Source of the DNA: Alistipes_A hominis
Lineage (GTDB): Bacteria > Bacteroidota > Bacteroidia > Bacteroidales > Rikenellaceae
Length of the DNA stretch: 64,000 nt
Reading direction: 5' to 3'
Assembly (NCBI RefSeq): GCF_014288115.1
Contig: NZ_JACOOK010000001.1
Location: forward strand, 434,001-498,000
Shown here: piece by piece, positions 45,222 through 54,099 of the stretch
Layout: the number at the start of each line of letters is the position of its first letter
Position numbering within the stretch: position 1 is the stretch's first letter
The notes under the pieces: generated by a model
Databases searched by the model: none
The model's input: only the letters and a program-made list of their open reading frames with translations
Told to the model about the DNA's origin: nothing
Made by a program: the position numbers and the translations under genes

Positions 45222-46730
45222 CTATTCGTAACTCTTCTTACCGATTCGAGGATTACGGATAATCATCGGGCCGTTCGGCGTACCGATGTCGATAGGATCC
45301 CAACGGAAGGAACTACCCGCATCGCCCGCATCCGGATGATTCTTAAATATCGTAGCTACCTTATCCGTCAGATCGGCATGTACCGCAACCCAGATATCGG
45401 AAGCTTCCAAAGCCTGACCTATTTGCAAACTGTATCCACCTGCCGCTTTCCAGAAAAGTTCCTGACTGAAATTCGTTTCGCTCTTGTACTCGAAATAGAA
45501 CTGGTTATCGTCCGCGGTCAGCGTCTGACTATGAGACAAAGCGCCGTAATAGGGGTCAGAGCTTGACGAAGCCACGAACCGGTAAGTCTGGTAAGCCTCA
45601 TCCGTAGTCTCGTTCGAACACGTCAGGTTATTTCCCGATCCGTTATTGAACTTAAAGTAATAAGCATTGTCGGTGAGCATCTGTTCCTGGTAGTTCTTTT
45701 CGCGTACCTGGATATCCTTGATCTCGATCGTCACGCCCGACTTACTGCCCAGAGAAAGCGTCAACGGATAACCGGGTGCCATGTTCGCTCCCATATCGAA
45801 ATAAACATTATACAAATCCACCGAATATTCTGTCCAATCGTCAGCCTGGTTTATCTCGTAACCGAGCATCTGCAATTTCTTGTTATTCACGTCCAGACTC
45901 AACTTCGGTCGGCCGATCGCCTCGGTTGTCTTATACGAGAACGAGACCACAGAACCGGCCGATACCGGGAACATCGACGTAGAGACGGTCGGAGCCGTAC
46001 CCGTCGTATTCAGCGTATAGCTGCCGCCACCGTTGTCGGTAATTTCCACATCCGTCCCGCGTTTAACCGACAGATAGCTGTCCGAAGGATCGTTCCAGCA
46101 GATCATCTTGTAAGTGGCCGTACCCACCAGGTCGTTCTGAACCTTCACATAAGTCGTATCGGCCGACAGATCCATCGTTAGATTCGTGCTCGTAGGATCG
46201 ACCATCGACGAGATCGCCGAAATCACGAATTCCACCTGAACCTGCGTGAAGTCCACGGGATCGCTGCCGAAATAAACATTGATCAAACGCGTTTTCGTAT
46301 CAATACTGGTAACCGCTTCCGCTCCCCCGTAAGATGCCTTCACGTCCTTGATCGGGCTGTCCACCTCCGCTACGATCTTATAGCAAACGATACTGCCGCC
46401 CGTAAGGATATTTACGCCGGTCACGTCGTTCAGATCCATCTCGACAGGATTCGTAACGCTCGGCGTATAAAGAGACGCACCGTTGACCAGGTCGAACGTA
46501 CAGAGAACATGACTCAGATCGCGCGCTTCCTGGCTAAGCGAAACGGTCACGAGGCGGTTGGCATGATCGATATTGATCCGTGTCGAAACGGTACTGTCCG
46601 CCGCAGCCAGTTGCACGGACATCCCGAGCAACGGGCTCGACGAGCCGGACTCGTCGTCCTTGCAGGAACTGAAAATGCCCGCCGCCAATACAATCAAACA
46701 TAAGGCGCTGAGTTGTAAATACTTTTTCAT
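45222..46730 (-). CDS. Surface lipoprotein, tandem paralogue B
   Basis: The 502-residue protein has the same layout as paralogue A: signal with FSSC then KDDE, two beta domains, a jelly-roll-like region and a C-terminal domain ending IGKKSYE. The N-terminal 350 residues are nearly identical to A. The last 150 differ clearly (for example FSQELFWKAAGGYSLQIG against FELQLFWQAVADSWSG). Long blocks of DNA are base-for-base identical between the copies, pointing to recent duplication or gene conversion. It has its own promoter and terminator, so A and B can be regulated separately. Confidence 0.8.
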   Translation of the reverse strand: MKKYLQLSALCLIVLAAGIFSSCKDDESGSSSPLLGMSVQLAAADSTVSTRINIDHANRLVTVSLSQEARDLSHVLCTFDLVNGASLYTPSVTNPVEMDLNDVTGVNILTGGSIVCYKIVAEVDSPIKDVKASYGGAEAVTSIDTKTRLINVYFGSDPVDFTQVQVEFVISAISSMVDPTSTNLTMDLSADTTYVKVQNDLVGTATYKMICWNDPSDSYLSVKRGTDVEITDNGGGSYTLNTTGTAPTVSTSMFPVSAGSVVSFSYKTTEAIGRPKLSLDVNNKKLQMLGYEINQADDWTEYSVDLYNVYFDMGANMAPGYPLTLSLGSKSGVTIEIKDIQVREKNYQEQMLTDNAYYFKFNNGSGNNLTCSNETTDEAYQTYRFVASSSSDPYYGALSHSQTLTADDNQFYFEYKSETNFSQELFWKAAGGYSLQIGQALEASDIWVAVHADLTDKVATIFKNHPDAGDAGSSFRWDPIDIGTPNGPMIIRNPRIGKKSYE

Positions 46731-46793
46731 AGACAAATTATCAATAAGGTTTTTTTAATGTCACAAGGTATAATCCTTGTCGTAGCTTAGAAT

Positions 46794-46823
46794 CAAAAAT
46801 AAATCATTTTTTCAACTTTGCAA
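46794..46823 (-). promoter_or_regulatory. Promoter of lipoprotein paralogue B
   Basis: The minus strand reads TATTTTTG (reverse complement of 46794-46801), 19 bases from TTG (complement of 46821-46823). Confidence 0.65.
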
Positions 46824-46912
46824 GCCATTTTCGTTTTAATTCGACAAAGAAACACAAAAAAGGACTTTTTAAACTTATTTTCCTTCTCTTTGTGATATTG
46901 TTGTGCAAAACA

Positions 46913-46948
46913 GAAAGAAGATGCAATTCAGACACTGCATCCTCTTTC
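46913..46948 (-). terminator. Probable terminator of the phosphodiester-glycosidase-like lipoprotein gene
   Basis: GAAAGAAGATGCA (46913-46925) pairs imperfectly with TGCATCCTCTTTC (46936-46948). On the minus strand TGTTTTGCAC follows. Confidence 0.55.
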
Positions 46949-46969
46949 CGACGAATCTCTATAGCTCGA

Positions 46970-48322
46970 TTATTTCAGGACTCCTACGCATCCGACCGGT
47001 TTGTAGTAATCCTTATCGGTAAGTCCGGTAGACGCATCTGTCTTCGACGAATAGATCGTCCGTTGCCCTCCGACGAGCATACACGAACCCGATCCGCCCT
47101 GCAGACCGACAGCGTAATAACATGCCCAGTCGGCCATGATATCGCGTTGCTGCTCCACCGTAATACCGGACGAAGTGTATTTCTGGCAAACGAAGAATAC
47201 ATAATATCCGCGGGAAGTAACCCCGATGGCGGCACGCGCATCCTTGGTTTCGGCATCCAGTCCATCCTGTAGGGTACCTTTCTCAATCAACGACTGAACT
47301 GCATACATCGCATAGTGTGCCGTGCTATCGTTCTGTTTAACCTTATCCCATTCGACTTTAAAATTATCGCCGATCAGAATCGTCCCCGCCTTGGTTACGC
47401 CGAAACCCGCAGTAGTCGTTTGCCGGCCCTGGTTGATCACCTGCCCGTCGACAACGATCATATCGTCGGTCGCACTGCCGTTGATAATCACCGTCGCGGT
47501 AGGATCCTGCTGGTAAAATTCGGGAAGGGTCGTCAGGAATTTGTAACCGTTACTCAGCACGGAGAATTTGGCCCGCTTATCCGCAACAAGCACATAAGCT
47601 TCGTTTTCATACAGCATATTGGTTTTGTACAGCGCCATATACGAAGGCATGGTATAGCCCGACACTTTTTCCCAACCGTCGGGAACGATCGAAGCGTCCG
47701 CACTCTCCACCGCTTTCAGTTTATAAGTAACCGTACCGCTGCTATCCGATTGGGCAGTGATCGTCTGGTCTTTCGACATATCCAAAACGCACGGGTTAGT
47801 CAAGCCGATCAACTTGCCGCCTTTCGGACTCAACGTGAACGAACAGTCGACCTTCGTCGGATCGATCACATAGTTGAATTCGACCGTGATTTCACGCGTA
47901 CTCTGGTCGAATACGACACGTCCTTCGATCGCTCCGTCATCGGCGGTAGCGACCATCCCCATGATCGGGTAATCGACTGCGCCGTATACGTCGTAATACA
48001 CCAGATCGTCGCCCGTCTGTACGACGATCGTCGAACCGTACTTCGTGTTCGACAGATCCAGCGTAGCCGGATTCTTCATCAGAGGCGTATACAGATAAGC
48101 TCCATCGACGAACTTAAATGTGATCTCGACGGCCGAGAGCGGATTGTATTCGTAGAACAGAACATCAATCCTTTTGTTTGCCTGATCGATTGTCACTTCT
48201 GCATCCTGCACGGAAGCGTCGACGATCGGGTTGGGATTCCCCGGATTGTCGTCCTTACACGAGCAAAAAAGCACTGCCGACAATAAAAGAGGTAAAACGC
48301 TAAGTTGTAGGCACTTTTTCAT
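46970..48322 (-). CDS. Surface lipoprotein with phosphodiester glycosidase-like (DUF2233/NAGPA) domain
   Basis: The 450-residue protein has a lipoprotein signal ending FCSC (Cys22) and KDDN, an export-type signal. Residues about 35-205 repeat the two-domain module of paralogues A and B (YLYTPLMKNPATLDLS; TNPCVLDMSKD). From about 215 the sequence follows the NAGPA pattern: VIINGSATDD, MIVVDGQVI, DARAAIGVTSRGYYVFFVC, an SSGITVEQQRDIMADWACYYA helix, and GLQGGSGSCMLVGG. The last segment is normally NLDGGGSS-like, so the conserved Asp is Gln here. Family members uncover phosphodiester-linked sugars; activity of this variant is uncertain. The fold assignment is my recognition from motifs. Confidence 0.65.
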   Translation of the reverse strand: MKKCLQLSVLPLLLSAVLFCSCKDDNPGNPNPIVDASVQDAEVTIDQANKRIDVLFYEYNPLSAVEITFKFVDGAYLYTPLMKNPATLDLSNTKYGSTIVVQTGDDLVYYDVYGAVDYPIMGMVATADDGAIEGRVVFDQSTREITVEFNYVIDPTKVDCSFTLSPKGGKLIGLTNPCVLDMSKDQTITAQSDSSGTVTYKLKAVESADASIVPDGWEKVSGYTMPSYMALYKTNMLYENEAYVLVADKRAKFSVLSNGYKFLTTLPEFYQQDPTATVIINGSATDDMIVVDGQVINQGRQTTTAGFGVTKAGTILIGDNFKVEWDKVKQNDSTAHYAMYAVQSLIEKGTLQDGLDAETKDARAAIGVTSRGYYVFFVCQKYTSSGITVEQQRDIMADWACYYAVGLQGGSGSCMLVGGQRTIYSSKTDASTGLTDKDYYKPVGCVGVLK

Positions 48323-48375
48323 AAAACAAGGTTTTTAATTTAGTATAATGCATTAATTTGGCTTCAAATCAAAAC

Positions 48376-48406
48376 CAAAGTTAAACTTTTTTTTTTAATC
48401 CGGCAA
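48376..48406 (-). promoter_or_regulatory. Promoter of the phosphodiester-glycosidase-like gene
   Basis: The minus strand reads TAACTTTG (reverse complement of 48376-48383), with TTG (complement of 48404-48406) 20 bases upstream. From 48407 to 48613 the spacer is AT-rich and holds nothing that I recognise. Confidence 0.6.
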
Positions 48407-48622
48407 TAACTTGTATTATTATTTTACCCGCCGAAATAAAAATAGCGAGACTTTCCCCTGGTTCATTCATTCAACCAAATTCCCTATTCTTTCCGATAAA
48501 ATCGGACTATAAAACCGCCTTTTTCACGAAACCGATCGCAAAATACGGGGTCTTCTTTCGGACAAAAATAATTCATTATTCGAAACGGACAACAAAAATA
48601 TGCATTTTTGTCATCAAAAAAA

Positions 48623-48654
48623 TACGGCCGGACACCGATCGGTGTCCGGCCGTA
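48623..48654 (-). terminator. Terminator of the rplM-rpsI-rpsB-tsf operon
   Basis: A perfect 32-base palindrome rich in GC is followed on the minus strand by TTTTTTTGATG. It lies 21 bases beyond the tsf stop. Confidence 0.9.
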
Positions 48655-48675
48655 CATGAAATCCCGCCGAAACGA

Positions 48676-49494
48676 TTAATCGTTCAGCGAAAAACGTTTG
48701 TAAGCGACGACCGTAGCCTGCGGATCGTCCTGTTTGATATAAGCGCCCACCGACAACTTGTTGTTCTTCACCAGCGGCTGGCTCAACAACGTATTTTCGG
48801 TCAGGAACTTATTCACCTTTCCTTCGGCGATCTTATCTAACATGGCCTCGGGCTTTCCGTCCAGACGGGCCTGTTCGCGGCCGATCGAACGTTCGTGCTC
48901 GATCACCGCCGGATCGCAATCCTCCCGGCTGATCGAAATCGGAGCCATAGCCGCAGCCTGCATGGCAACGTCCTTGGCGACTTCCATCCCGATCTCCTTG
49001 TTGAACCCGATCAACGTACCCAGCTTGTGGTTCGTATGAATGTAGGTTACGCACATCGGAGCTTCGATCTTCGCGTAGTAAACCAGTTCCACCTTCTCGC
49101 CGGTCTGGCCCGATTTCTCGGTCACTTTGTCGGCAACGGTGCGTCCGTCGGCAGCCACGGCGTTCAGCGCCTCCAAATCGGCGGCATCGGCGGCAATGGC
49201 TATATCCAGTATTTCATTGGCGGTCGCCGAAAACTCGGAGTTCTTCGCCACGAAGTCGGTCTCACAGGCAAGGCAAAGCATATACCCTTTCTGACCCACG
49301 ATTTTGGAAACGACCACCCCCTCGGTAGCCGAACGGTCGGCGCGCTTGGCGGCAACCAACTTTCCACGCTCGCGGATAATATCCTGCGCTTTGTCGTAAT
49401 CGCCATCGGCTTCGATCAATGCCTTTTTGCAGTCCATCATACCTGCACCGGTCATTTTACGAAGTTTGGCGACATCAGCAGCTTTTATTTCCAT
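48676..49494 (-). CDS. tsf: Elongation factor Ts
   Basis: This 272-residue factor exchanges GDP for GTP on EF-Tu. The N-terminal UBA-like domain with KLRKMTGAGMMDCKKAL is followed by core domains (CETDFVAKN, then the VAMQAAAM segment). Length is normal. It lies 26 bases after rpsB on the minus strand, the universal rpsB-tsf pairing. Confidence 0.97.
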   Translation of the reverse strand: MEIKAADVAKLRKMTGAGMMDCKKALIEADGDYDKAQDIIRERGKLVAAKRADRSATEGVVVSKIVGQKGYMLCLACETDFVAKNSEFSATANEILDIAIAADAADLEALNAVAADGRTVADKVTEKSGQTGEKVELVYYAKIEAPMCVTYIHTNHKLGTLIGFNKEIGMEVAKDVAMQAAAMAPISISREDCDPAVIEHERSIGREQARLDGKPEAMLDKIAEGKVNKFLTENTLLSQPLVKNNKLSVGAYIKQDDPQATVVAYKRFSLND

Positions 49495-49520
49495 GATCTT
49501 CTGTTTTTATTAAAATGTCA

Positions 49521-50381
49521 TTACTCGGCGGCGGCCTCTTCGGCAGGAGCTTCCGCAGCTCCGCTTTCGGCAGCGACTTCTTCGGCTGGAACTTCCGCTT
49601 TCGCAGCTTCGGCTCTGGCTACTTTCCGGATACGCGGCTTAGCCTCTTTTTCCTCTTTTTTCGGAGCCTCGGCAGCCTCTTTTTCCTTTTCCAGCTTGCG
49701 TTCGGTCAGCCCCTCTGCAATGGCGCCGACAACGGCATCCAGCACTACGGCAATGGATTTGGTCGCGTCGTCGTTGGCGGGAATCACATAATCGATATCT
49801 GTCGGATCACAACAAGTATCAACCATTGCAAATACGGGGATGTTCAAACGTTTCGCCTCTTTCACGGCATTGGCTTCCTTCTGGATGTCGACCACGAAAA
49901 TAGCCGCCGGAAGACGGGTCAGATCGGCGATCGAACCGAGGTTCTTTTCGAGTTTGGCGCGCTGACGGCTGATCTGCAACTTTTCGCGTTTGGAGAAGTT
50001 GTTGTAGGTTCCGTCGGCAGTGAATTTATCGATGGTAGCCATCTTCTTGACGGCTTTACGTATAGTGGGGAAGTTTGTAAGCATACCGCCCGGCCAACGC
50101 TCGGTGACGTAAGGCATGTTGACGGTCGATACTTTTTCTGCGACAACCTCCTTGGCCTGCTTTTTCGTAGCGACGAAAAGCACGCGGCGACCGCTTTTGA
50201 CGATCTGCTTCAGGGCTGCGGCAGCCTCATCGACCTTTACCACCGTTTTGTGCAGGTCGATGATGTGAATCCCGTTTTTCTCCATGAAAATATAAGGAGC
50301 CATTTTGGGATTCCATTTTCTTTTCAGGTGACCGAAGTGGGCTCCGGCTTCCAACAATTGATTAAAATCAGTTCTTGACAT
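49521..50381 (-). CDS. rpsB: 30S ribosomal protein S2 with extended C-terminal tail
   Basis: The 286-residue protein has the S2 core with EAGAHFGH and RWPGGMLTNF near the start and middle. It is followed by a tail of about 55 residues made mostly of Ala, Glu and Lys/Arg (PAEEVAAESGAAEAPAEEAA at the end). Such tails occur in some Bacteroidota S2 proteins. It is preceded by a 168-base gap with a hairpin that may be its leader. Confidence 0.97.
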   Translation of the reverse strand: MSRTDFNQLLEAGAHFGHLKRKWNPKMAPYIFMEKNGIHIIDLHKTVVKVDEAAAALKQIVKSGRRVLFVATKKQAKEVVAEKVSTVNMPYVTERWPGGMLTNFPTIRKAVKKMATIDKFTADGTYNNFSKREKLQISRQRAKLEKNLGSIADLTRLPAAIFVVDIQKEANAVKEAKRLNIPVFAMVDTCCDPTDIDYVIPANDDATKSIAVVLDAVVGAIAEGLTERKLEKEKEAAEAPKKEEKEAKPRIRKVARAEAAKAEVPAEEVAAESGAAEAPAEEAAAE

Positions 50382-50428
50382 TGTTTTCTGATCGTTAATA
50401 AATCTCTGATTAAAATTCTCTTTACATC

Positions 50429-50465
50429 AACCGCGGCGGTAGTGTCCTGGACAATCCCCGCGGTT
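50429..50465 (-). promoter_or_regulatory. Hairpin in the rpsI-rpsB spacer, possible rpsB leader
   Basis: AACCGCG (50429-50435) can pair with CGCGGTT (50459-50465) in the RNA upstream of rpsB. Ribosomal S2 leaders are autoregulatory in several phyla. A match to any known leader motif is not established here. Confidence 0.3.
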
Positions 50466-50549
50466 TTCCGCAGACGGGCAATAACAGAGTAGTACGAAAA
50501 TCGCAGTCTCCGGTATTTGTTCCCGTTCTGTGCCCGGTGAACGCAGTGA

Positions 50550-50942
50550 TTAACGTTTACTGAACTGGAACTTGCGACGTGCTCCGGGTTGTCCGGGTTT
50601 CTTACGTTCAACCTCGCGCGGGTCGCGCGTCATGAAACCGTTCTTCTTGAGGATCGGTCGCATCTCCGCATCGATTTCGCAGAGTGCACGGGCGATCCCG
50701 AGACGGGCGGCTTCGGCCTGACCCTTGATTCCGCCGCCATCCAGATTGATCGTGATGTCGAAATTTTCGGTATTGTCGGTAACCAGCAACGGCTGTTTTA
50801 CGACATACTGGAAAATTTCCAACGGAAAATAGGTAGCCAGCGGCTTCGAATTGATCGTAATGTTGCCTTTTCCGGGTTTCACGTAAACGCGAGCTACAGC
50901 AGCTTTTCTACGTCCAACGCTGTTTACAACTTCCATACTCAT
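50550..50942 (-). CDS. rpsI: 30S ribosomal protein S9
   Basis: The 130-residue protein carries VGRRKAAVARV near the start and ends with the basic GARRKFQFSKR tail that reaches the P-site tRNA. Its first ATG overlaps the rplM stop by one base (TAATG), so translation is coupled; a second ATG two codons later is possible. Confidence 0.97.
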   Translation of the reverse strand: MSMEVVNSVGRRKAAVARVYVKPGKGNITINSKPLATYFPLEIFQYVVKQPLLVTDNTENFDITINLDGGGIKGQAEAARLGIARALCEIDAEMRPILKKNGFMTRDPREVERKKPGQPGARRKFQFSKR

Positions 50943-51397
50943 TACTTAATCTCGTTTAAATTGATTGTTCTCGGAGCTTGAGCGGCGTGCGGATGCTCGC
51001 CGCCTGCATACACCTTCAGGTTGCGCATCTGCGCAGCCCCCAGACGCGTGCGGGGCAACATGCCTTTCACGGCTTTCTCGATAATGAATTCGGGATTTTT
51101 TTTGAGATATTCGGCAGGCGTGGTCAACCGAATGCCTCCCGGATAGCCCGAATGACGGACATACTCCTTGTCCGTGAGCTTCTTCCCGGTCAGTCTCACC
51201 TTCTCGGCGTTGATGATGATGACATTGTCACCGCAGTCAACGTGAGGAGTGAAACTCGGCTTGTCTTTTCCGCGCAGGATTTTGGCTACCTGGGCGGCAA
51301 GACGTCCCAATACCGCGTTCGTTGCGTCGATCAAAACCCATTCCTTGGTGACGGTCGCAGCGTTGGCGGAGATTGTCTTGTAGCTTAGTGACTCCAC
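50942..51397 (-). CDS. rplM: 50S ribosomal protein L13
   Basis: The 151-residue protein has the L13 signatures WVLIDATNAVLGRLA, VIIINAEKVRLTGKK and MLPRTRLGAAQMRNLKVYAG. It is the first gene of the rplM-rpsI-rpsB-tsf unit. It has the usual N-terminal extension (SYKTISANAATVTKE) seen in Bacteroidota. Confidence 0.97.
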   Translation of the reverse strand: MESLSYKTISANAATVTKEWVLIDATNAVLGRLAAQVAKILRGKDKPSFTPHVDCGDNVIIINAEKVRLTGKKLTDKEYVRHSGYPGGIRLTTPAEYLKKNPEFIIEKAVKGMLPRTRLGAAQMRNLKVYAGGEHPHAAQAPRTINLNEIK

Positions 51398-51464
51398 TGT
51401 TTTTAAGGTTTAAAAAATTAATACTTGTTTAATTATGTGATCCGTGCCCGCTTTTACGGGCTTG

Positions 51465-51472
51465 CAAAGATA
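51465..51472 (-). promoter_or_regulatory. -7 box of the rplM operon
   Basis: The minus strand reads TATCTTTG (reverse complement of 51465-51472), about 70 bases upstream of rplM. A TTTTG lies about 16 bases further upstream, shorter than the usual spacing. Confidence 0.5.
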
Positions 51473-51675
51473 GTGATTTTTCCGAAAACAAAAAAATATT
51501 CGCATTTCTTCCGGGCGATTGCCCGATTTCCGCCGCAGAGGATTCGTCCCGTTCGTTTTTATGCACGGATTTTTCCCGTCCGGCGCAGGCCTGGACAGGG
51601 GCGCACCCTACGGAATCGCACCAAAAGCGCACCCGTTTTTTCGGAATTTCCCCGGCAGGCGATCCGAATAAAAGG

Positions 51676-51711
51676 GAAGAGGAGATTATCCCGACGGACA
51701 ACCTCCTCTTC
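51676..51711 (-). terminator. Terminator of the BACON lipoprotein gene
   Basis: GAAGAGGAG (51676-51684) pairs with CTCCTCTTC (51703-51711), followed on the minus strand by CCTTTTATT. Between it and the rplM promoter (51473-51675) I see no gene. Confidence 0.7.
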
Positions 51712-51732
51712 GTTAGGAATTACGAACGTATG

Positions 51733-53928
51733 CTATTTCTCGGGGAACGCATACAATCCTTTCGTACCTTCTCCACGTTTATAGGAGATGTAAGATTTCG
51801 CCTTCACCGTACCGGTAGCCGCATCGACGGCATAACGCACGCCAGAAGCGCCGGCCCACAGGTAGTACGAATCTACCGGCAGCGGATCGGCTACGGTAAA
51901 CCGAACGCCGTCGGTCGATGTGAGCGTCCCGATTTCGCGGTCGGCGGTCACGTAAGTCGCAACATATTCGCTGCTGCCCGCATGGTATTTCACGTCGATT
52001 TCGGCAGGAGCGTCTTCGGTGAACGCGTAGCCTACGCTCTGCTGTCCGGAAGCCGGCCAGTTGTCGCCGCCGGCGTATTTAACCGACACCACATTGTCGC
52101 CGTCCATATAATAAGCGTACACGGCTCCGTCTTTCCCGACCAGCGAAACGGGGGTCGAGCTCGTCCATACGGTAGCTTTTCCGTCGGCCGACCAGCCCGA
52201 ACCGTTCCACGATTCCCAATCGCCGCCGGCTATTTTACACCGGGTTACGCAAATACCCTTATCACCGGCCTTATCGAAAGTCACGTAATAATAACCGTCG
52301 AATGTCGTGATATTGAAATTGGAAGCGACCGTATAATCGCCGAGCCATTTCTTGCTGAGAGCCGCGAAAGATTCGTCGGCCTGATCTTTCCACGTTTTGC
52401 CCAGGTCGGTGGAAGTTTTGCAGGCCACCTGTCCCGAACCGTTCACCTTCGTGTCGTAAACGCAATAGAATTCGGGGAAATTAGCAGTCATTTCCTCTTT
52501 TCCGCACCAAGCCCCTTTGACGAACTCTTCATTCGCCTTACCCCACGACCAGTATTGCGGGTTATTGATATCGATATCGGTGGCTTCCAGCGAAAGCATA
52601 TATTCGCCCGGAGCTACGGTCTTGCCGCTCGGCAGCATATCGTAGTGCTTACCTTCGGTGTACGGAATCGTATTGGTAATGATCGGATCACCGGCCAGCG
52701 TCGTGTTGTAATCGGTATCCCAACGGTACAACTTGAAGACCATTTTGCTAGTACTTCCCCAACCTTCCCCACGGATAGACTGCTTCATATTGCTAGCAGG
52801 CAGATCCAGCACGAAATGCACGTATAAGGTTCCCTTTCTGAACTCTCCGCCAGTAACGCCTGAGTTGGCAGCCCACAATTCAGCCTGCGAAGCGCTCAAC
52901 TTATAAGGATAAGTATAAAGCCCTATCAGGTTGCCGCTCTTTTCGAATACCGAAGGATTGGAATACGTCGCTGCATCCCCTTTATAAATAAAGGCTCCGT
53001 TTTCAACGCCCAGTTCGGTCTGTTGGATCGTAATGGTTCGCACCATCGTGTCGGCCGTCAGCGTGAATACGGCGGTACGTGCCTTGGTAAGCGCTTCCTC
53101 AACCGAGAAGACCAACTCATATTCGCCTTTTTCTCCTTCCGGACCGGTCCCGGTCAACTTACACCAAGCAGTCGCTTCCTCCTGCGTCAATTTCCACGCA
53201 GCGCTCGATACCAGCGAAACGGTCACCTCCTGTTTCTTCCCGTCGATTTCGGAAAGCGCCGGATCTACGACAAGGGTCGGGCCGGGATTCTGCGAAATAT
53301 CGATCTGCTCGTAAGCCCCCAGCGCCGTGTTGGTCAGCGTAATGCTCGTTTCGCGCGGGAGAAGCCCCGTCCGGTAAGTTTCGATCTTGAAATAGAGCGT
53401 GTCTTTCACCGGCTCGGCCTTCGATTCCACCTGCGAAATCCACTCCTGCGCTTCCGCCGAGATATTCACCTTGTACTCGACGTTGCTGACCAACGGCACT
53501 TCGATGATCTGCTCTTCATAAGACAGATCCTTGAACTCGTGAACCTCGGCCGCCAGTTCGTTCTTCGCCGGCATCGTAACCTTGTAAACTTTCGAAGCGG
53601 AACCGGAATGCACCACGACGTCGACCGTACGATCCTCGAAAGTCTCGTTCTGGGCAGCCGTAATGGTAATTTCATTGTCTCCTGCGCCGCCGCTCATCGG
53701 AGATACGGTGCACCAATCTTTTTGAATCGCCCCTTCCGGATAGTCGATGGAAATGGACCATCCTTTGGTCGCCGTAAATTTCACTGCTGTGGACCCGCCT
53801 GCAATCGGGAAGGACACTTCAGGCGCGCCCCACGTTCCGATCGCCGCAGATTCCCATTCAGGATCGTCACATTGCCAGAAAGCCGTAGCCCCCAAGACGA
53901 ATAAAGCCGCATACAAAAGTTTTTTCAT
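51733..53928 (-). CDS. BACON-domain surface lipoprotein with BNR-like C-terminal region
   Basis: The 731-residue protein has a lipoprotein signal with Cys20 (FWQC) followed by DDPE. Three BACON-like Ig domains follow (about 35-310), each with pairs such as WSISIDYPEGA...WCTVSP and AAWKLTQEEATAWCKLTG; these typically bind glycans or space out enzymes. The second half contains CKTSTDLGKTW, which fits a BNR/Asp-box, and repeated Trp/Tyr-rich strands (ITTFDGYYYVTFD, KYAGGDNWPAS), suggesting a beta-propeller. No catalytic residues are recognised. ATG 53928 was chosen because MKKLLYAALF is the signal peptide. The spacer to 54099 is AT-rich without a gene. Confidence 0.75.
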   Translation of the reverse strand: MKKLLYAALFVLGATAFWQCDDPEWESAAIGTWGAPEVSFPIAGGSTAVKFTATKGWSISIDYPEGAIQKDWCTVSPMSGGAGDNEITITAAQNETFEDRTVDVVVHSGSASKVYKVTMPAKNELAAEVHEFKDLSYEEQIIEVPLVSNVEYKVNISAEAQEWISQVESKAEPVKDTLYFKIETYRTGLLPRETSITLTNTALGAYEQIDISQNPGPTLVVDPALSEIDGKKQEVTVSLVSSAAWKLTQEEATAWCKLTGTGPEGEKGEYELVFSVEEALTKARTAVFTLTADTMVRTITIQQTELGVENGAFIYKGDAATYSNPSVFEKSGNLIGLYTYPYKLSASQAELWAANSGVTGGEFRKGTLYVHFVLDLPASNMKQSIRGEGWGSTSKMVFKLYRWDTDYNTTLAGDPIITNTIPYTEGKHYDMLPSGKTVAPGEYMLSLEATDIDINNPQYWSWGKANEEFVKGAWCGKEEMTANFPEFYCVYDTKVNGSGQVACKTSTDLGKTWKDQADESFAALSKKWLGDYTVASNFNITTFDGYYYVTFDKAGDKGICVTRCKIAGGDWESWNGSGWSADGKATVWTSSTPVSLVGKDGAVYAYYMDGDNVVSVKYAGGDNWPASGQQSVGYAFTEDAPAEIDVKYHAGSSEYVATYVTADREIGTLTSTDGVRFTVADPLPVDSYYLWAGASGVRYAVDAATGTVKAKSYISYKRGEGTKGLYAFPEK

Positions 53929-54099
53929 AATAATCAAGTAGTTTTTTAATCGTTAAAGTTGACTTTTGGTTAAACAATTCGTTTCTGTCTGTAAATTTAT
54001 CTTTTTTTATTTAATAAACCAAACAAATAAGCGTAAAAACAACACTTTTTCCGGGAACGGGGATTCGTGCGAAGCCGGCGAAAACAGCGGACGGACGGC

